Position numbers and translations under genes: made by a program. Below are positions 1 to 7,772 of a DNA stretch of 64,000 bases, one piece after another. Position 1 is the first letter of the stretch. Each line of letters begins with the position of its first letter. The stretch lies in contig BMUX01000002.1 in NCBI GenBank assembly GCA_014650415.1, positions 124,001 through 188,000 of the forward strand, given 5' to 3'. The notes under the pieces were generated by a model. It was not told the DNA's origin. It worked only from the letters and a program-made list of their open reading frames with translations, and made no database searches. Source of the stretch: Streptomyces spiroverticillatus. Lineage in GTDB: Bacteria > Actinomycetota > Actinomycetes > Streptomycetales > Streptomycetaceae.

Positions 1-1
1 C

Positions 2-1792
2 TCGGCGGAGGACATCATCGGCACGCCCGGGTTCATCGCGCCGGAGCAGGTCACGGAGGGCGTGGAGGTCACGGCGGCGGCGGACGTGTTCGCGCTGGGG
101 GCGGTGCTGGTGTTCGCGGCGACCGGCGAGGGGCCGTTCGGGCGGGCGGGTGCGGCGGTGCTGCTGTACCGGGCGGTGCACGACGCGCCGGAGTTGGGTG
201 AAGTCCCTTGGGAGGTACGGGACTTGGCTGCCCGGTGTCTCGACAAGGACCCGGACCGCCGCCCGGGGGTCCCCGAGGTGCTGGCCGCGTTGAAGGAGCC
301 GGGGGCTCCGCTGTGGTGGCGGGAGGGGCCGGTGGGGGCGCTGGTCCGGGAGGCGGAGCCGCGGGATGCTCCGGGTCCGACGGGATCGCGGGAGGGCACC
401 CCCGCCGAGCCCGAGGACACTCCCGCCGAGCCCGAGGACACCCCCGCCGACCCTGAGGACACCCCCGCCGTCACCGAGGCCCGGACCGCCTCGCGGGCCC
501 GCCGCCGCGCTCTCGGCCGCCGGGCCCTGCTCGGCGCGGCCGGGAGCGGGGCCGCCGGCCTGGTGGTGTGGGCCGGGCTGCGGTCCTTCGGGGCGGGGCC
601 GGAGGAAATCCCGGCCCTCGACTGGAAGTTGACGGGCGGGTCACGGTCTCCCGGGGCACTGCGGTGGTCCCGTACCGCCGAAGAGGGCCTGGTGGACGGG
701 GTGTTGCTGGCCACGGGAGCAGCGGGCGTGCTGCTGGCGCACGGCTCGGACGGCTTCGGCTCCACGCAGGGCGCGGTGCACGCCCTCGGCACGGCGGACG
801 GTGCGGCGCGCTGGTCGGCGGGGAGCCGGGCGGAGGTGCCCCGCCTGTGGGGTGTGGTGGGCGGGGTGCTGGTGGCCCCCGAGCTGAAGGACACCGGGAT
901 CGCACTGAAGGACGGCGCGGAGGCGGAGGTGCGGGGGCTCGGGGTGGTGGCACCGGGCTGGTTCGTGGCGGCGGGCGCGGGCGTGGCGGCAGGGGCGGGG
1001 CCGGATGTGGTGGCGTACACCGAGAGCGGCGGCAAGGAGCTGGCCGGGCCCTCGTGGAAGCTCCGCTCGACCGGCCCCTGGAGCCGCCCCGCCCTCGCCG
1101 GGCGCGCGTTGCTGCTGACCGGTCCCGCACCGACCCCCGTGACCTGCTACGACGTGTCCGACGGCCGGGTCCTCTGGAAGCAGCCGAAGGTCGAGGGGCC
1201 CGTGGTCGCGACCGGCACGGACGGCCGCCGGTTCCATCTGCTCACCGGATCGGGCGTCCTGCACGTCCTCGACGTCCGTACCGGCGCGCACCTGGCCGGC
1301 CCCTCGCTCGGGCTGCGGCCCGGGGCGGGGGCGAGCGCGCTGGCGTACGCGCACGGGACGGGGCTCGCGCACGCCGCCGGGCAGGTGACCGGTTTCGACC
1401 CGGTGACCGGCAAGCGGCGGTGGAGCGTGGCGAGCACCGGGCTGGAGTCGAGCTGGCGGGCACTGCCGGGCGGCACGGGACACGCGCCGCCGGTGGCCGG
1501 GGGCCTGCTCCTGCACCGGCCGGGCCCGGGCGTCGTACGGGCGGTGCGGCTGGCCGACGGCACCAAGCAGTGGGAGCGTGCGGGCGGCACGGGTGCCTCG
1601 CGTCCCCCGGTGGTCGCCGGGAGCACGGTGTACGCGGCGACGGGCGCGACCTGCACGGCGTACGCCCTCACCAGCGGTGACCCGGCCCGCACCTGGACCG
1701 CGCCCGGCACGATCACCGACCTGGCGGCCGACGCCTCGGGCTGGTACGCCCGCCTGGACAAACGCACCGTGCAGGCGGTGAACCGGGTCTGA
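2..1792 (+). CDS. Ser/Thr protein kinase with PQQ-like beta-propeller (5' truncated)
   Basis: The reading frame is already open at the window edge, so the N-lobe and catalytic loop are missing. The first visible residues include GTPGFIAPEQ, the kinase subdomain VIII/activation-segment signature, followed by the usual C-lobe (DVFALGAVL, then the RRPGVPEVL stretch). A Pro/Glu/Asp-rich linker with three 7-residue repeats follows, then an Arg-rich stop-transfer side and one membrane segment around visible residues 175-192. The remaining 400 residues are extracytoplasmic and contain repeated GxVxAxD/GxxxW blades typical of PQQ/WD-like propellers. Known family: PASTA-less actinobacterial PknB-type kinases with sensor propellers. 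The sequence supports a membrane signalling kinase; ligand and substrates cannot be read. The gene ends 62 bases before the SDR gene, which may be co-transcribed. Confidence 0.88.
   Translation, partial: SAEDIIGTPGFIAPEQVTEGVEVTAAADVFALGAVLVFAATGEGPFGRAGAAVLLYRAVHDAPELGEVPWEVRDLAARCLDKDPDRRPGVPEVLAALKEPGAPLWWREGPVGALVREAEPRDAPGPTGSREGTPAEPEDTPAEPEDTPADPEDTPAVTEARTASRARRRALGRRALLGAAGSGAAGLVVWAGLRSFGAGPEEIPALDWKLTGGSRSPGALRWSRTAEEGLVDGVLLATGAAGVLLAHGSDGFGSTQGAVHALGTADGAARWSAGSRAEVPRLWGVVGGVLVAPELKDTGIALKDGAEAEVRGLGVVAPGWFVAAGAGVAAGAGPDVVAYTESGGKELAGPSWKLRSTGPWSRPALAGRALLLTGPAPTPVTCYDVSDGRVLWKQPKVEGPVVATGTDGRRFHLLTGSGVLHVLDVRTGAHLAGPSLGLRPGAGASALAYAHGTGLAHAAGQVTGFDPVTGKRRWSVASTGLESSWRALPGGTGHAPPVAGGLLLHRPGPGVVRAVRLADGTKQWERAGGTGASRPPVVAGSTVYAATGATCTAYALTSGDPARTWTAPGTITDLAADASGWYARLDKRTVQAVNRV
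401..463 (+). repeat. Three 21-bp tandem repeats in the kinase linker
   Basis: Three near-identical 21-bp units (401-421, 422-442, 443-463) encode a repeated PAEPEDT-like heptapeptide in the juxtamembrane linker. The length is a multiple of three, so copy-number change would keep the frame. Confidence 0.85.
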
Positions 1793-1854
1793 CCGGGCGC
1801 GGCCCCGGGGTGCATGATCGTCGTACGGACAGCCGCCCCACCGAAAGGCCCCCC

Positions 1855-2631
1855 ATGCCCACCGCTCCTTTCCCCTCCACCGGCCGCCGCGTCCTGGTCA
1901 GCGGCGCGTCCCGCGGTCTCGGGCGCGCCCTCGCCCGGGCGTTCGCCGCCAACGGCGACCTGGTCGCCGTGCACTTCGGCGCGCGGCGCGAGGAGGCCGA
2001 GGAGACCCTGGCCTCGCTCAACAGCAGCGGGCACGTGCTGACCGGGGGCGACCTGACCACCCCGGAGGGCGCCAAGGCGGTCGCCGACGCGGCGGCCGAG
2101 GGGCTCGGCGGGATTGACGTACTGGTCAACAACGCGGCGGTGAACACCCCGCACCCGCTCGACTCCACCCCGTACGAGGACTGGGCGGCGGCGTGGCAAC
2201 AGCACGTTTCCGTCAACCTGCTCGCGACGGCGAACCTCAGCCACCTCGCCGCGCAGCGCATGATCGCCCAGGGCGGCGGCGGGCGCATCGTCAACGTCGG
2301 CTCGCGGGGCGCGTTCCGGGGCGAGCCCGACCACCCGGCGTACGGCGCGACGAAGGCGGCGGTGCACGCGCTGGGGCAGTCGCTGGCCGTGCACCTGGCC
2401 CCGCACGGCATCGCGGTGGCGTCCGTGGCCCCCGGGTTCTTCGCGACCGAGCGCGTGGCGCACCGGCTGTCGGGGGCGGAGGGCGAGGCGATCCGGGCGC
2501 AGAGCCCGTTCGGGCGGGCGGGGCAACCGGAGGAGATCGCGGAGGGCGTGCTGTGGCTCGCCTCGCCCGCCGCCGAGTGGGCCTCGGGAACCGTGCTGGA
2601 CCTCAATGGGGCTTCGTACCTGCGGACTTGA
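1855..2631 (+). CDS. SDR-family NAD(P)-dependent oxidoreductase
   Basis: The 258-residue protein is a classical short-chain dehydrogenase/reductase. The N-terminal Rossmann motif GASRGLG lies near residue 18, NNAAVN in the middle, and the YGATK active-site pair follows an upstream serine in VNVGSRG. The C-terminal region has the ATE/LSG and WLASPAAEWASG pattern usual for ketoacyl-reductase-like members. I chose ATG 1855 because GAAAGG sits 7 bases upstream. A GTG at 1810 is in frame but adds a non-conserved stretch. It follows the kinase gene by 62 bases and precedes a strong promoter at 2703. Substrate cannot be told from sequence. Confidence 0.87.
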   Translation: MPTAPFPSTGRRVLVSGASRGLGRALARAFAANGDLVAVHFGARREEAEETLASLNSSGHVLTGGDLTTPEGAKAVADAAAEGLGGIDVLVNNAAVNTPHPLDSTPYEDWAAAWQQHVSVNLLATANLSHLAAQRMIAQGGGGRIVNVGSRGAFRGEPDHPAYGATKAAVHALGQSLAVHLAPHGIAVASVAPGFFATERVAHRLSGAEGEAIRAQSPFGRAGQPEEIAEGVLWLASPAAEWASGTVLDLNGASYLRT

Positions 2632-2702
2632 GGTCTGTACCGGCAGAAACAAGGTCGACTCACGCAGATCACCTCTCTTCCCAAGATTTCATGCGGAATG
2701 CC

Positions 2703-2731
2703 TTGACCCCCGGTGCGGGCGGCAATAGACA
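2703..2731 (+). promoter_or_regulatory. Probable vegetative promoter for the peptidase cassette
   Basis: TTGACC at 2703-2708 and TAGACA at 2726-2731 are separated by exactly 17 bases, a good HrdB-type match. The predicted start near 2738 lies upstream of GTG 2797 and rules out longer N-termini for that gene. Confidence 0.6.
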
Positions 2732-2796
2732 TGCCGTACCGGCCGGGGTCGGGGGAAAGCCCCGGCGGTGACAGCGACCGCGAGGGGGCGAGCCAT

Positions 2797-3042
2797 GTGG
2801 ATGCCAGGCAGGCCCGTGACCTCCATGAGAGCCGGCTGCTCCAGCTGGCCAATGTGACCGGAGTCAGCACCGGGCGGGACGAGTACACGGGCGAGGACGT
2901 GATCGTCGTCTTCGTGACGCGGATCGTGTCCCGCGACGGGCTCCGTTCCACCGACGTGGTGCCCGGGGAACTCGAAGGCGTGCCCGTGCGCGTCGTCGCC
3001 ATCGGCGATGTCGAGGCCCAGGACGACTCCGAGGAGTTCTGA
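2797..3042 (+). CDS. Small single-domain protein resembling the N-terminal domain of the adjacent peptidase
   Basis: The 81-residue acidic protein has no signal peptide. GTG 2797 is preferred because GAGGGGG lies 8 bases upstream and a good promoter lies just ahead. Its order of short motifs (LANVTGV, then an IVVFVT strand, then a DVVPGELEGVPVRVVAIGDVEAQ-like end) lines up with residues about 31-90 of the next gene (LANVVGF, VLVLVN, DVIP, PTDVVAVGHISAQ). By eye this is a stand-alone copy of that domain. Similar N-terminal domains are known in bacterial trypsin-like proteins related to plant NAL1, but no function is established for a free copy. It could bind, chaperone or inhibit the neighbouring peptidase; that is inference. 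Confidence 0.75.
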   Translation: MDARQARDLHESRLLQLANVTGVSTGRDEYTGEDVIVVFVTRIVSRDGLRSTDVVPGELEGVPVRVVAIGDVEAQDDSEEF

Positions 3043-3121
3043 CCAGAGGTCTGGCGCCGGACCCCTGCGCGCTCCCCGGACCCGTATCCGTACGCGTACC
3101 GCTCCGCGCCCTTGCGCGCAC

Positions 3122-3191
3122 CCGTACGCCACAGGAATCACTCCGCTCTCCGTACGACACAGGCACCACTCCGTACGACACACGCACCCCA
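3122..3191 (+). repeat. Three imperfect 21-bp direct repeats upstream of the peptidase gene
   Basis: Copies begin CCGTACG(A/C)CACA at 3122, 3150 and 3171; the last two abut. They lie 30-100 bases before the GTG at 3221. They may be operators or a local duplication; no promoter core could be assigned among them. Confidence 0.65.
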
Positions 3192-3220
3192 CACACTCAC
3201 CGGGGAAGAGGTGGTCTGGC

Positions 3221-4381
3221 GTGAGCCAGCCCGAGATGATGCGAGGACCCACCGGCGGGCAGATCAGCGACAGTTCGCGCCAGCAGGCGCTGTCGGACTT
3301 CCTGCGTCCGCAGTCTCCGCTCGCCAATGTCGTCGGCTTCGGCCACGGCGTGAAGTGGACCAACGGCGAGCCGACGGGCGAGCCCGCGGTGCTCGTCCTC
3401 GTGAACCAGAAGGTTCCCGAGTCGATGCTCCCCGAGCGCGACGTCATTCCGCGCAGGATGGACGACGGCACCCCCACCGACGTGGTGGCGGTCGGCCACA
3501 TCTCCGCGCAGCGCTTCCAGCAGCGCGGCCCGCAGCGCAAGAGCGCGCACGAGCAGGACCAGTACCGCTCGGACGGCAGCGTCAGCGAGCAGTCGGGCAT
3601 GCTGTCCCAGCCGATGCTCGAAGAGGCCTCCGGGCTCGGCTCGTTCGAGCCGCAGCTCCTCAAGCGCCGGATGCGTCCGGCTCCCTCCGGCATCTCCGTC
3701 GGCAACGTGCAGGTGACGGCCGGCACGCTCGGCAGCGTGGTGTACGACTTCCTGCCCGGCGCGACCACCGATCCGCCGGTGGCGGGGATGGGCACGCCCG
3801 CGAAGTTCTACATCCTCAGCAACAACCACGTGCTCGCCGACTCCAACCGTGCGCCTTCGGGCAGCCCGATCGTGCAGCCGGGCTTCTTCGACGGCGGCCG
3901 GGCCCCCGCGGACACCATCGGCACGCTGGACCGCTTCATCAGCATCCAGTTCGCCCCGCAGATCCCGCTGGAGCGGCACAACAACATCGTCGACGCGGCG
4001 CTGGCGGCGGTCGACTTCCAGGACGCGACGCGCGAGCAGTACTTCAGCGGCGCGCCGAGGGCCTGGCGGCGGCGGACCAACATCGCGGTCGGCGACCGGG
4101 TGAAGAAGACCGGCCGCACCACGAACATCAGCTTCGGCCGGGTCATCGCGACCGACGCGACCATCGACGTGAACTACGGCACGGCGGGCACCGCCCGCTT
4201 CAAGGACCAGATCCTCACGACGAACATCTCGGCGGGCGGCGACTCCGGTTCGCTGGTCACCTCGCTCGACAACGTCGCCGTCGGTCTGCTCTTCGCCGGG
4301 TCCCAGGTCGTCACCGTGGCCAACCACATCGAGCACGTGCGCGCCCTGCTGCGCGTCGAGATCGCCGAGCAGCTGGCCTGA
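3221..4381 (+). CDS. Trypsin-like serine peptidase without signal peptide
   Basis: The 386-residue protein combines an N-terminal domain (about 31-90) shared with the preceding small gene, a charged linker rich in Gln/Arg/Ser, and a chymotrypsin-fold domain. All triad signatures are present: NNHVLA (H203), IVDAALA (D258) and GGDSGS (S342). There is no signal peptide or membrane segment, so it should be cytoplasmic or released by lysis, unlike most Streptomyces S1 peptidases. GTG 3221 is supported by AGAGG 9 bases upstream. The first and third genes of the cassette flank it closely, with a 35-base gap to the next. Substrate is unknown. Possible roles are self-processing or regulated proteolysis. 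Confidence 0.82.
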   Translation: MSQPEMMRGPTGGQISDSSRQQALSDFLRPQSPLANVVGFGHGVKWTNGEPTGEPAVLVLVNQKVPESMLPERDVIPRRMDDGTPTDVVAVGHISAQRFQQRGPQRKSAHEQDQYRSDGSVSEQSGMLSQPMLEEASGLGSFEPQLLKRRMRPAPSGISVGNVQVTAGTLGSVVYDFLPGATTDPPVAGMGTPAKFYILSNNHVLADSNRAPSGSPIVQPGFFDGGRAPADTIGTLDRFISIQFAPQIPLERHNNIVDAALAAVDFQDATREQYFSGAPRAWRRRTNIAVGDRVKKTGRTTNISFGRVIATDATIDVNYGTAGTARFKDQILTTNISAGGDSGSLVTSLDNVAVGLLFAGSQVVTVANHIEHVRALLRVEIAEQLA

Positions 4382-4416
4382 CGGCCTGCCCCACGGCGGA
4401 AGGAAGGTCCACCACC

Positions 4417-4872
4417 ATGACCACCCACTCACGCAAGTCGTCCAAGGCCGAGTCGGAGCAGCGCCGCGAGCACCGCTACCTGAACGCGCAGGGCGCCGAG
4501 GTCAAGACCCGTGACGAGGCGTTCGCCCCGTTGCAGGACGTGACGGCCGAGGCCCTCGCGGTACCCGTGAAGCTCCAGCTCAACAACGGGGCGACCACGT
4601 TCGAGATGGAACTGCGCATCAACCCGAACACCTACCCGTTCACGGTGACCGGCGGTCGTATCACCTCCGGGATCTGCGGGGCGCCGTGGGACATCACGGG
4701 CGGCTCGATCGGCAACCAGCTGCGGCTGGACGCCAAGCGGGCCGGCCAGGGCTCCTGCGCCAACACCATCACGATCGTCGGCCAGTACCAGAACCCGCCG
4801 TCCTACCGGGGCACGTACGGCTTCGACGGGGCGTCGTCGTCCTTCAACCACACCACGCTGTACCAGATCTGA
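4417..4872 (+). CDS. Small conserved-looking protein of unknown function, peptidase cassette
   Basis: I do not recognise this 151-residue protein. The first 45 residues are highly charged (Lys/Arg/Glu); the rest looks all-beta, with alternating hydrophobic/polar strands and many Gly and Asn (TVTGGRITSG, WDITGGSIGN, GTYGFDGA). Two cysteines, in GICGAPWD and GSCANT, could pair or bind a ligand. No signal peptide is visible. A strong GGAAGGA-type ribosome site lies about 9 bases before the ATG, only 35 bases after the peptidase stop, so co-expression with the peptidase is likely. It could be its substrate or a secreted effector; neither is shown. Confidence 0.68.
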   Translation: MTTHSRKSSKAESEQRREHRYLNAQGAEVKTRDEAFAPLQDVTAEALAVPVKLQLNNGATTFEMELRINPNTYPFTVTGGRITSGICGAPWDITGGSIGNQLRLDAKRAGQGSCANTITIVGQYQNPPSYRGTYGFDGASSSFNHTTLYQI

Positions 4873-4889
4873 CGTCACGTCATTTCTCT

Positions 4890-4923
4890 GTACGGGCCCG
4901 GGGCGCGCGCCCCGGGCCCGTAC
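4890..4923. terminator. Perfect 34-bp palindrome, bidirectional terminator
   Basis: A fully self-complementary 17+17 bp GC-rich palindrome lies between the convergent small gene (ends 4872) and the terpene cyclase fusion (ends 4931). It should terminate both transcripts. Confidence 0.75.
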
Positions 4924-4930
4924 GCGTGTC

Positions 4931-7249
4931 TCACTCCTGCTCCCACCACCAGTCCAGCGCGGGCACGCCGGGCACCGGCCCGTCCTGCTCGCCGCCGGGG
5001 GCGGGGCGGTCGGTGACGGTGATGCCGTACGAGGCGCCCTCGACCGGCACGGGGTGCCGGTTGCGGGGGCTGGCGTAGCGGGGGGCGTCGCTCATCCACC
5101 GCATGCATCCGGCGACGTACGTCTCCAACGCCTGGACGTAGCGCGGGAGTTCGGGGTGGCGGCGGCCGGTGATCAGGCGGTCGGCGCGGGTGGCGAAGTA
5201 CGTCATCGCCCGGTCCCGCAGGACCACCGCCTCGGGGAGCACCTCGCGGGGGGTGCGGCCGCGCTGGCGGGCGAGGACGTTGACGAGGTTCTGGGCGGGC
5301 GGGGTGAGGTGGTCGTCCATGGCGTACGAGAAGAGGTCGTTGTCGCAGGAGACGATGAATCCGGCGGCATCGGTCAACGCCTGCACGGGGGCGGCGAATT
5401 GGATGTCCGGCGGGAGCTGTATCGCGTTCGCCACTTCACTGAAGGCGAGCGAGAAGCGGGTGCCGTTGACCGAGACGCGGTGGGCGACGTAGTCGTTGAG
5501 GGAGGGCATCCGGCCGCGTTCGGTGTTGGCGGTCTGCCCGGCGACCCCGGCGAGCCAGTCCCGGGTGCCGGTGGTCAGCCGGTGCAGCTGGGTGGGCGTG
5601 AAGCGGGCTCGGGTACGGGTGACGAGGTCGTCCAGGGCGGCGGAGAGCGCGCCGGGCGGGAGGAGCCCGGAGCCGGGGGCCTCCAGGGCGCGCAGTACGC
5701 GCTGGCCGTGGTCGACGACGACTGCCGTGCGTCCGGCGGCGCTTCCGGAGTCCTGCCAGTCGTCGACGGCCCACGCCCAGTAGTTCCACTCCATGAAGAG
5801 CAGGAGGGTCTCGGCGTCGCCGTGCGGGATGGCCCGGCAGACGAAGTCGGGGTTGTGGATGGCCTGCGCCCAGGCCCGCTCGGTGGCGTCGGGGTACAGG
5901 TCGTACCGGTCGGCCCAGGCGAGGGCGTGCACACCGAGCGCTTCGGCATCGGGATGCACCCCCGCGTCGGGCAACGGGCAGTAGAACGGCGGCAGCGCAT
6001 CGCCGAGCGCGGACCTCGGCCCGGCCGCCCCCCGCCGCGCGGCATCGGCGGCGGTCCGCCCGAACCGCTGCGAGACGATCTCACCGGTGCGGGGGGCGGG
6101 GGCGCGCCCCGACGCCCCCGGGTCCGCCGAACCGGAGGCATCGCCCGTACGGCTGGACGCTCCCCCCGTACGGCTGGACGCGTCCCCCGTCCGCCCGCCC
6201 GACCCCTGCCCTCGCGGGACCGGTGCACCGTGGCCCGGCGTTTCCCGGGGGGACGTGCCGCGCCCCGCGCCCGGTGCGTCGTCGCCCGGGACCGGGGCGC
6301 CGGTGTGTTCCGGGGCGGCCTTGGCCGGTGCCGGAGCCGGCGTCGGGCCGCCGGTCAGGCGGAAGAGGAGGAGGCGGGTCTCCAGGGCGTGGTCGCGCCA
6401 GACGCGGTAGAACTTGCCGTGGGTGAGGGCCGATTCGACCAGGCGGTCGCGGGCGATCGGCGAGCCCCGGCCCTGGTCGACGGCCTCGATCTCGGCCGTC
6501 GTCCACGCCATCGACTGCACCCAGAACTCGGCGACCCGGTCGGTGATGTCCTCGTCCAGCTCCAGTTCGAAGCCCGCCGCGCGGGCCGCCGCGATGTACT
6601 CGGTGAGGGTGCCGAGCCGGGTGCGGTAGTAGCCGTCGACGAAGTCCGTCCACTCCGGGCGGCACAGGAAGTGCTCCTGGATGCCGAACCAGCCGCCCGG
6701 CCGCAAGGTCTTCGCCATCACCGAGAAGAGCCGCTCGCGGTCCATGTAGCCGGAGCTCTCGATCGCCACCGCCGCGTCGAACGCGCGCTCCCGGTCCCAG
6801 TCGTGGACGTCGCCCAGGACGGCGGTGACCTGCCCCTGGGCGCCTGCCCTGCGGGTGAATTCCTCTATCACCGGTATGTGGTCGGGGGTGACGGTGAGGC
6901 CGGTGACGTGGGCCCCGTGCTCCTGCGCCCAGAACAGCGAGCCGCCGCCGAGCCCGCAGCCGACGTCCAGGAGTGTCTCGGGCGGCGCGGCGGCCACGTC
7001 CCACAGGTCGGCGGCATGTGCCAGCACGGCCTCCTGGGCGGCCAGGATGCGACGTTTGAGGACCCGCTGCGCCACGGTGGTCTGCGGGTGCTCGCCGGGT
7101 CCGAACATCCCGACATGGAAGTGGGTACGGGGTCCCGGCCCGTACTTGTGCAGGATGTCGGACGTCTTGCGGGTGTAGTACGTGGGCACCTGGCCGGGAT
7201 CGAAACCCGCCCGGCCGATGAGGGCCGGGCCTGCGGTGGCGGGCGTCAT
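4931..7249 (-). CDS. SAM-dependent C-methyltransferase fused to class I terpene cyclase
   Basis: One uninterrupted frame of 772 residues carries two enzymes. Residues 1-300 are a Rossmann methyltransferase: motif [13 protein letters not shown] at 93-104, the IESSGYMD loop and LRPGGWF. Residues 301-410 form a Pro/Ala/Gly/Ser linker with a 7-residue repeat. Residues 415-735 are a bacterial class I terpene cyclase with the metal motif DDWQD (496-500), NDLFSYAMD (N637, S641, D645) and a terminal RY pair (724-725). The cyclase part most resembles 2-methylisoborneol synthase, which acts on a methylated prenyl diphosphate made by a separate methyltransferase gene. The fusion suggests one polypeptide methylates and cyclises a prenyl diphosphate. 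ATG 7249 has AAGGA 9 bases upstream; the frame stays open to 7651, but that stretch is not protein-like. Confidence 0.88.
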   Translation of the reverse strand: MTPATAGPALIGRAGFDPGQVPTYYTRKTSDILHKYGPGPRTHFHVGMFGPGEHPQTTVAQRVLKRRILAAQEAVLAHAADLWDVAAAPPETLLDVGCGLGGGSLFWAQEHGAHVTGLTVTPDHIPVIEEFTRRAGAQGQVTAVLGDVHDWDRERAFDAAVAIESSGYMDRERLFSVMAKTLRPGGWFGIQEHFLCRPEWTDFVDGYYRTRLGTLTEYIAAARAAGFELELDEDITDRVAEFWVQSMAWTTAEIEAVDQGRGSPIARDRLVESALTHGKFYRVWRDHALETRLLLFRLTGGPTPAPAPAKAAPEHTGAPVPGDDAPGAGRGTSPRETPGHGAPVPRGQGSGGRTGDASSRTGGASSRTGDASGSADPGASGRAPAPRTGEIVSQRFGRTAADAARRGAAGPRSALGDALPPFYCPLPDAGVHPDAEALGVHALAWADRYDLYPDATERAWAQAIHNPDFVCRAIPHGDAETLLLFMEWNYWAWAVDDWQDSGSAAGRTAVVVDHGQRVLRALEAPGSGLLPPGALSAALDDLVTRTRARFTPTQLHRLTTGTRDWLAGVAGQTANTERGRMPSLNDYVAHRVSVNGTRFSLAFSEVANAIQLPPDIQFAAPVQALTDAAGFIVSCDNDLFSYAMDDHLTPPAQNLVNVLARQRGRTPREVLPEAVVLRDRAMTYFATRADRLITGRRHPELPRYVQALETYVAGCMRWMSDAPRYASPRNRHPVPVEGASYGITVTDRPAPGGEQDGPVPGVPALDWWWEQE
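6144..6200 (-). repeat. 21-bp tandem repeat in the interdomain linker of the fusion
   Basis: Copies starting at 6144 and 6165 are nearly identical and a decayed third follows. They encode RTGDASS-type heptapeptides between methyltransferase and cyclase, consistent with a flexible, expandable tether. Confidence 0.75.
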
Positions 7250-7655
7250 GGAGGAATCCTTCTCGGGGCCGTGGACGACACGGATGCGCGGCCTAAGCCG
7301 CGCCGGGCCGCTCGCGCGCGCAGGAGCGCCCTGGGGCGAGCAGCGGACGGGCGCCCGGTTCCGATGAGTCCCGGGGCGCCGAACAGCCGTGCAGGGGGAG
7401 GGACGACGTAGCCCTTCCGCTACCGGTCCCACGGTGGGGGGCCATGGGCCGGGGCCATCGTCATCGGAAACTGCCTCTCGGCCGGCGCACAGCCCTCGGA
7501 GGTACGCCACACCCTGCGGCATCGAACCGATACCCATCACAAGGGAGCGTGAACCGGTCAGGATGCGCCCCCCGTGCGCCGTTTTCTTCCGGCCACCCGG
7601 AACGGCCCGCTCCCCTCCCGGCCTGCGGCAATGGGCACATGCCCCGGGCACAGGA
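7250..7655. other. Gene-free stretch upstream of the terpene cyclase fusion
   Basis: No convincing gene. It must carry the promoter of the fusion gene, but I could not pick a -10/-35 pair. A 7-bp stem with a 4-base loop at 7286-7303 would fall in the 5' leader. The open minus frame through this region lacks domain-like sequence. Confidence 0.5.
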
Positions 7656-7686
7656 CTGCCCCCAAGTGCTGTGCACCTGGGGGCAG
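7656..7686 (-). terminator. Hairpin after the acidic unknown gene
   Basis: CTGCCCCCA (7656-7664) and TGGGGGCAG (7678-7686) form a 9-bp stem about 90 bases downstream of the stop at 7773. Confidence 0.55.
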
Positions 7687-7772
7687 TTCAGGACATCCGC
7701 AGGACCGCGTCGGGTCGCCCGCCGTCTAGTCGGCAGCCTCGGCCGCGGTCTCGTCCGCCGTCGCGGCCGTGG

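Noticed and set aside
1147..3002. Long minus-strand open frames opposite the kinase and SDR genes
   Set aside because: They are GC-driven antisense shadows of strong plus-strand genes, with Arg/Pro/Gly-rich nonsense-like sequence and no domains.
5054..7411. A 785-codon plus-strand frame antisense to the terpene cyclase fusion
   Set aside because: Composition is Gly/Arg/Val-rich without any recognisable motif, whereas the minus strand has two complete enzyme domains.
7250..7651. N-terminal extension of the fusion protein to 7651
   Set aside because: The added sequence is not protein-like, and ATG 7249 has a proper ribosome site.
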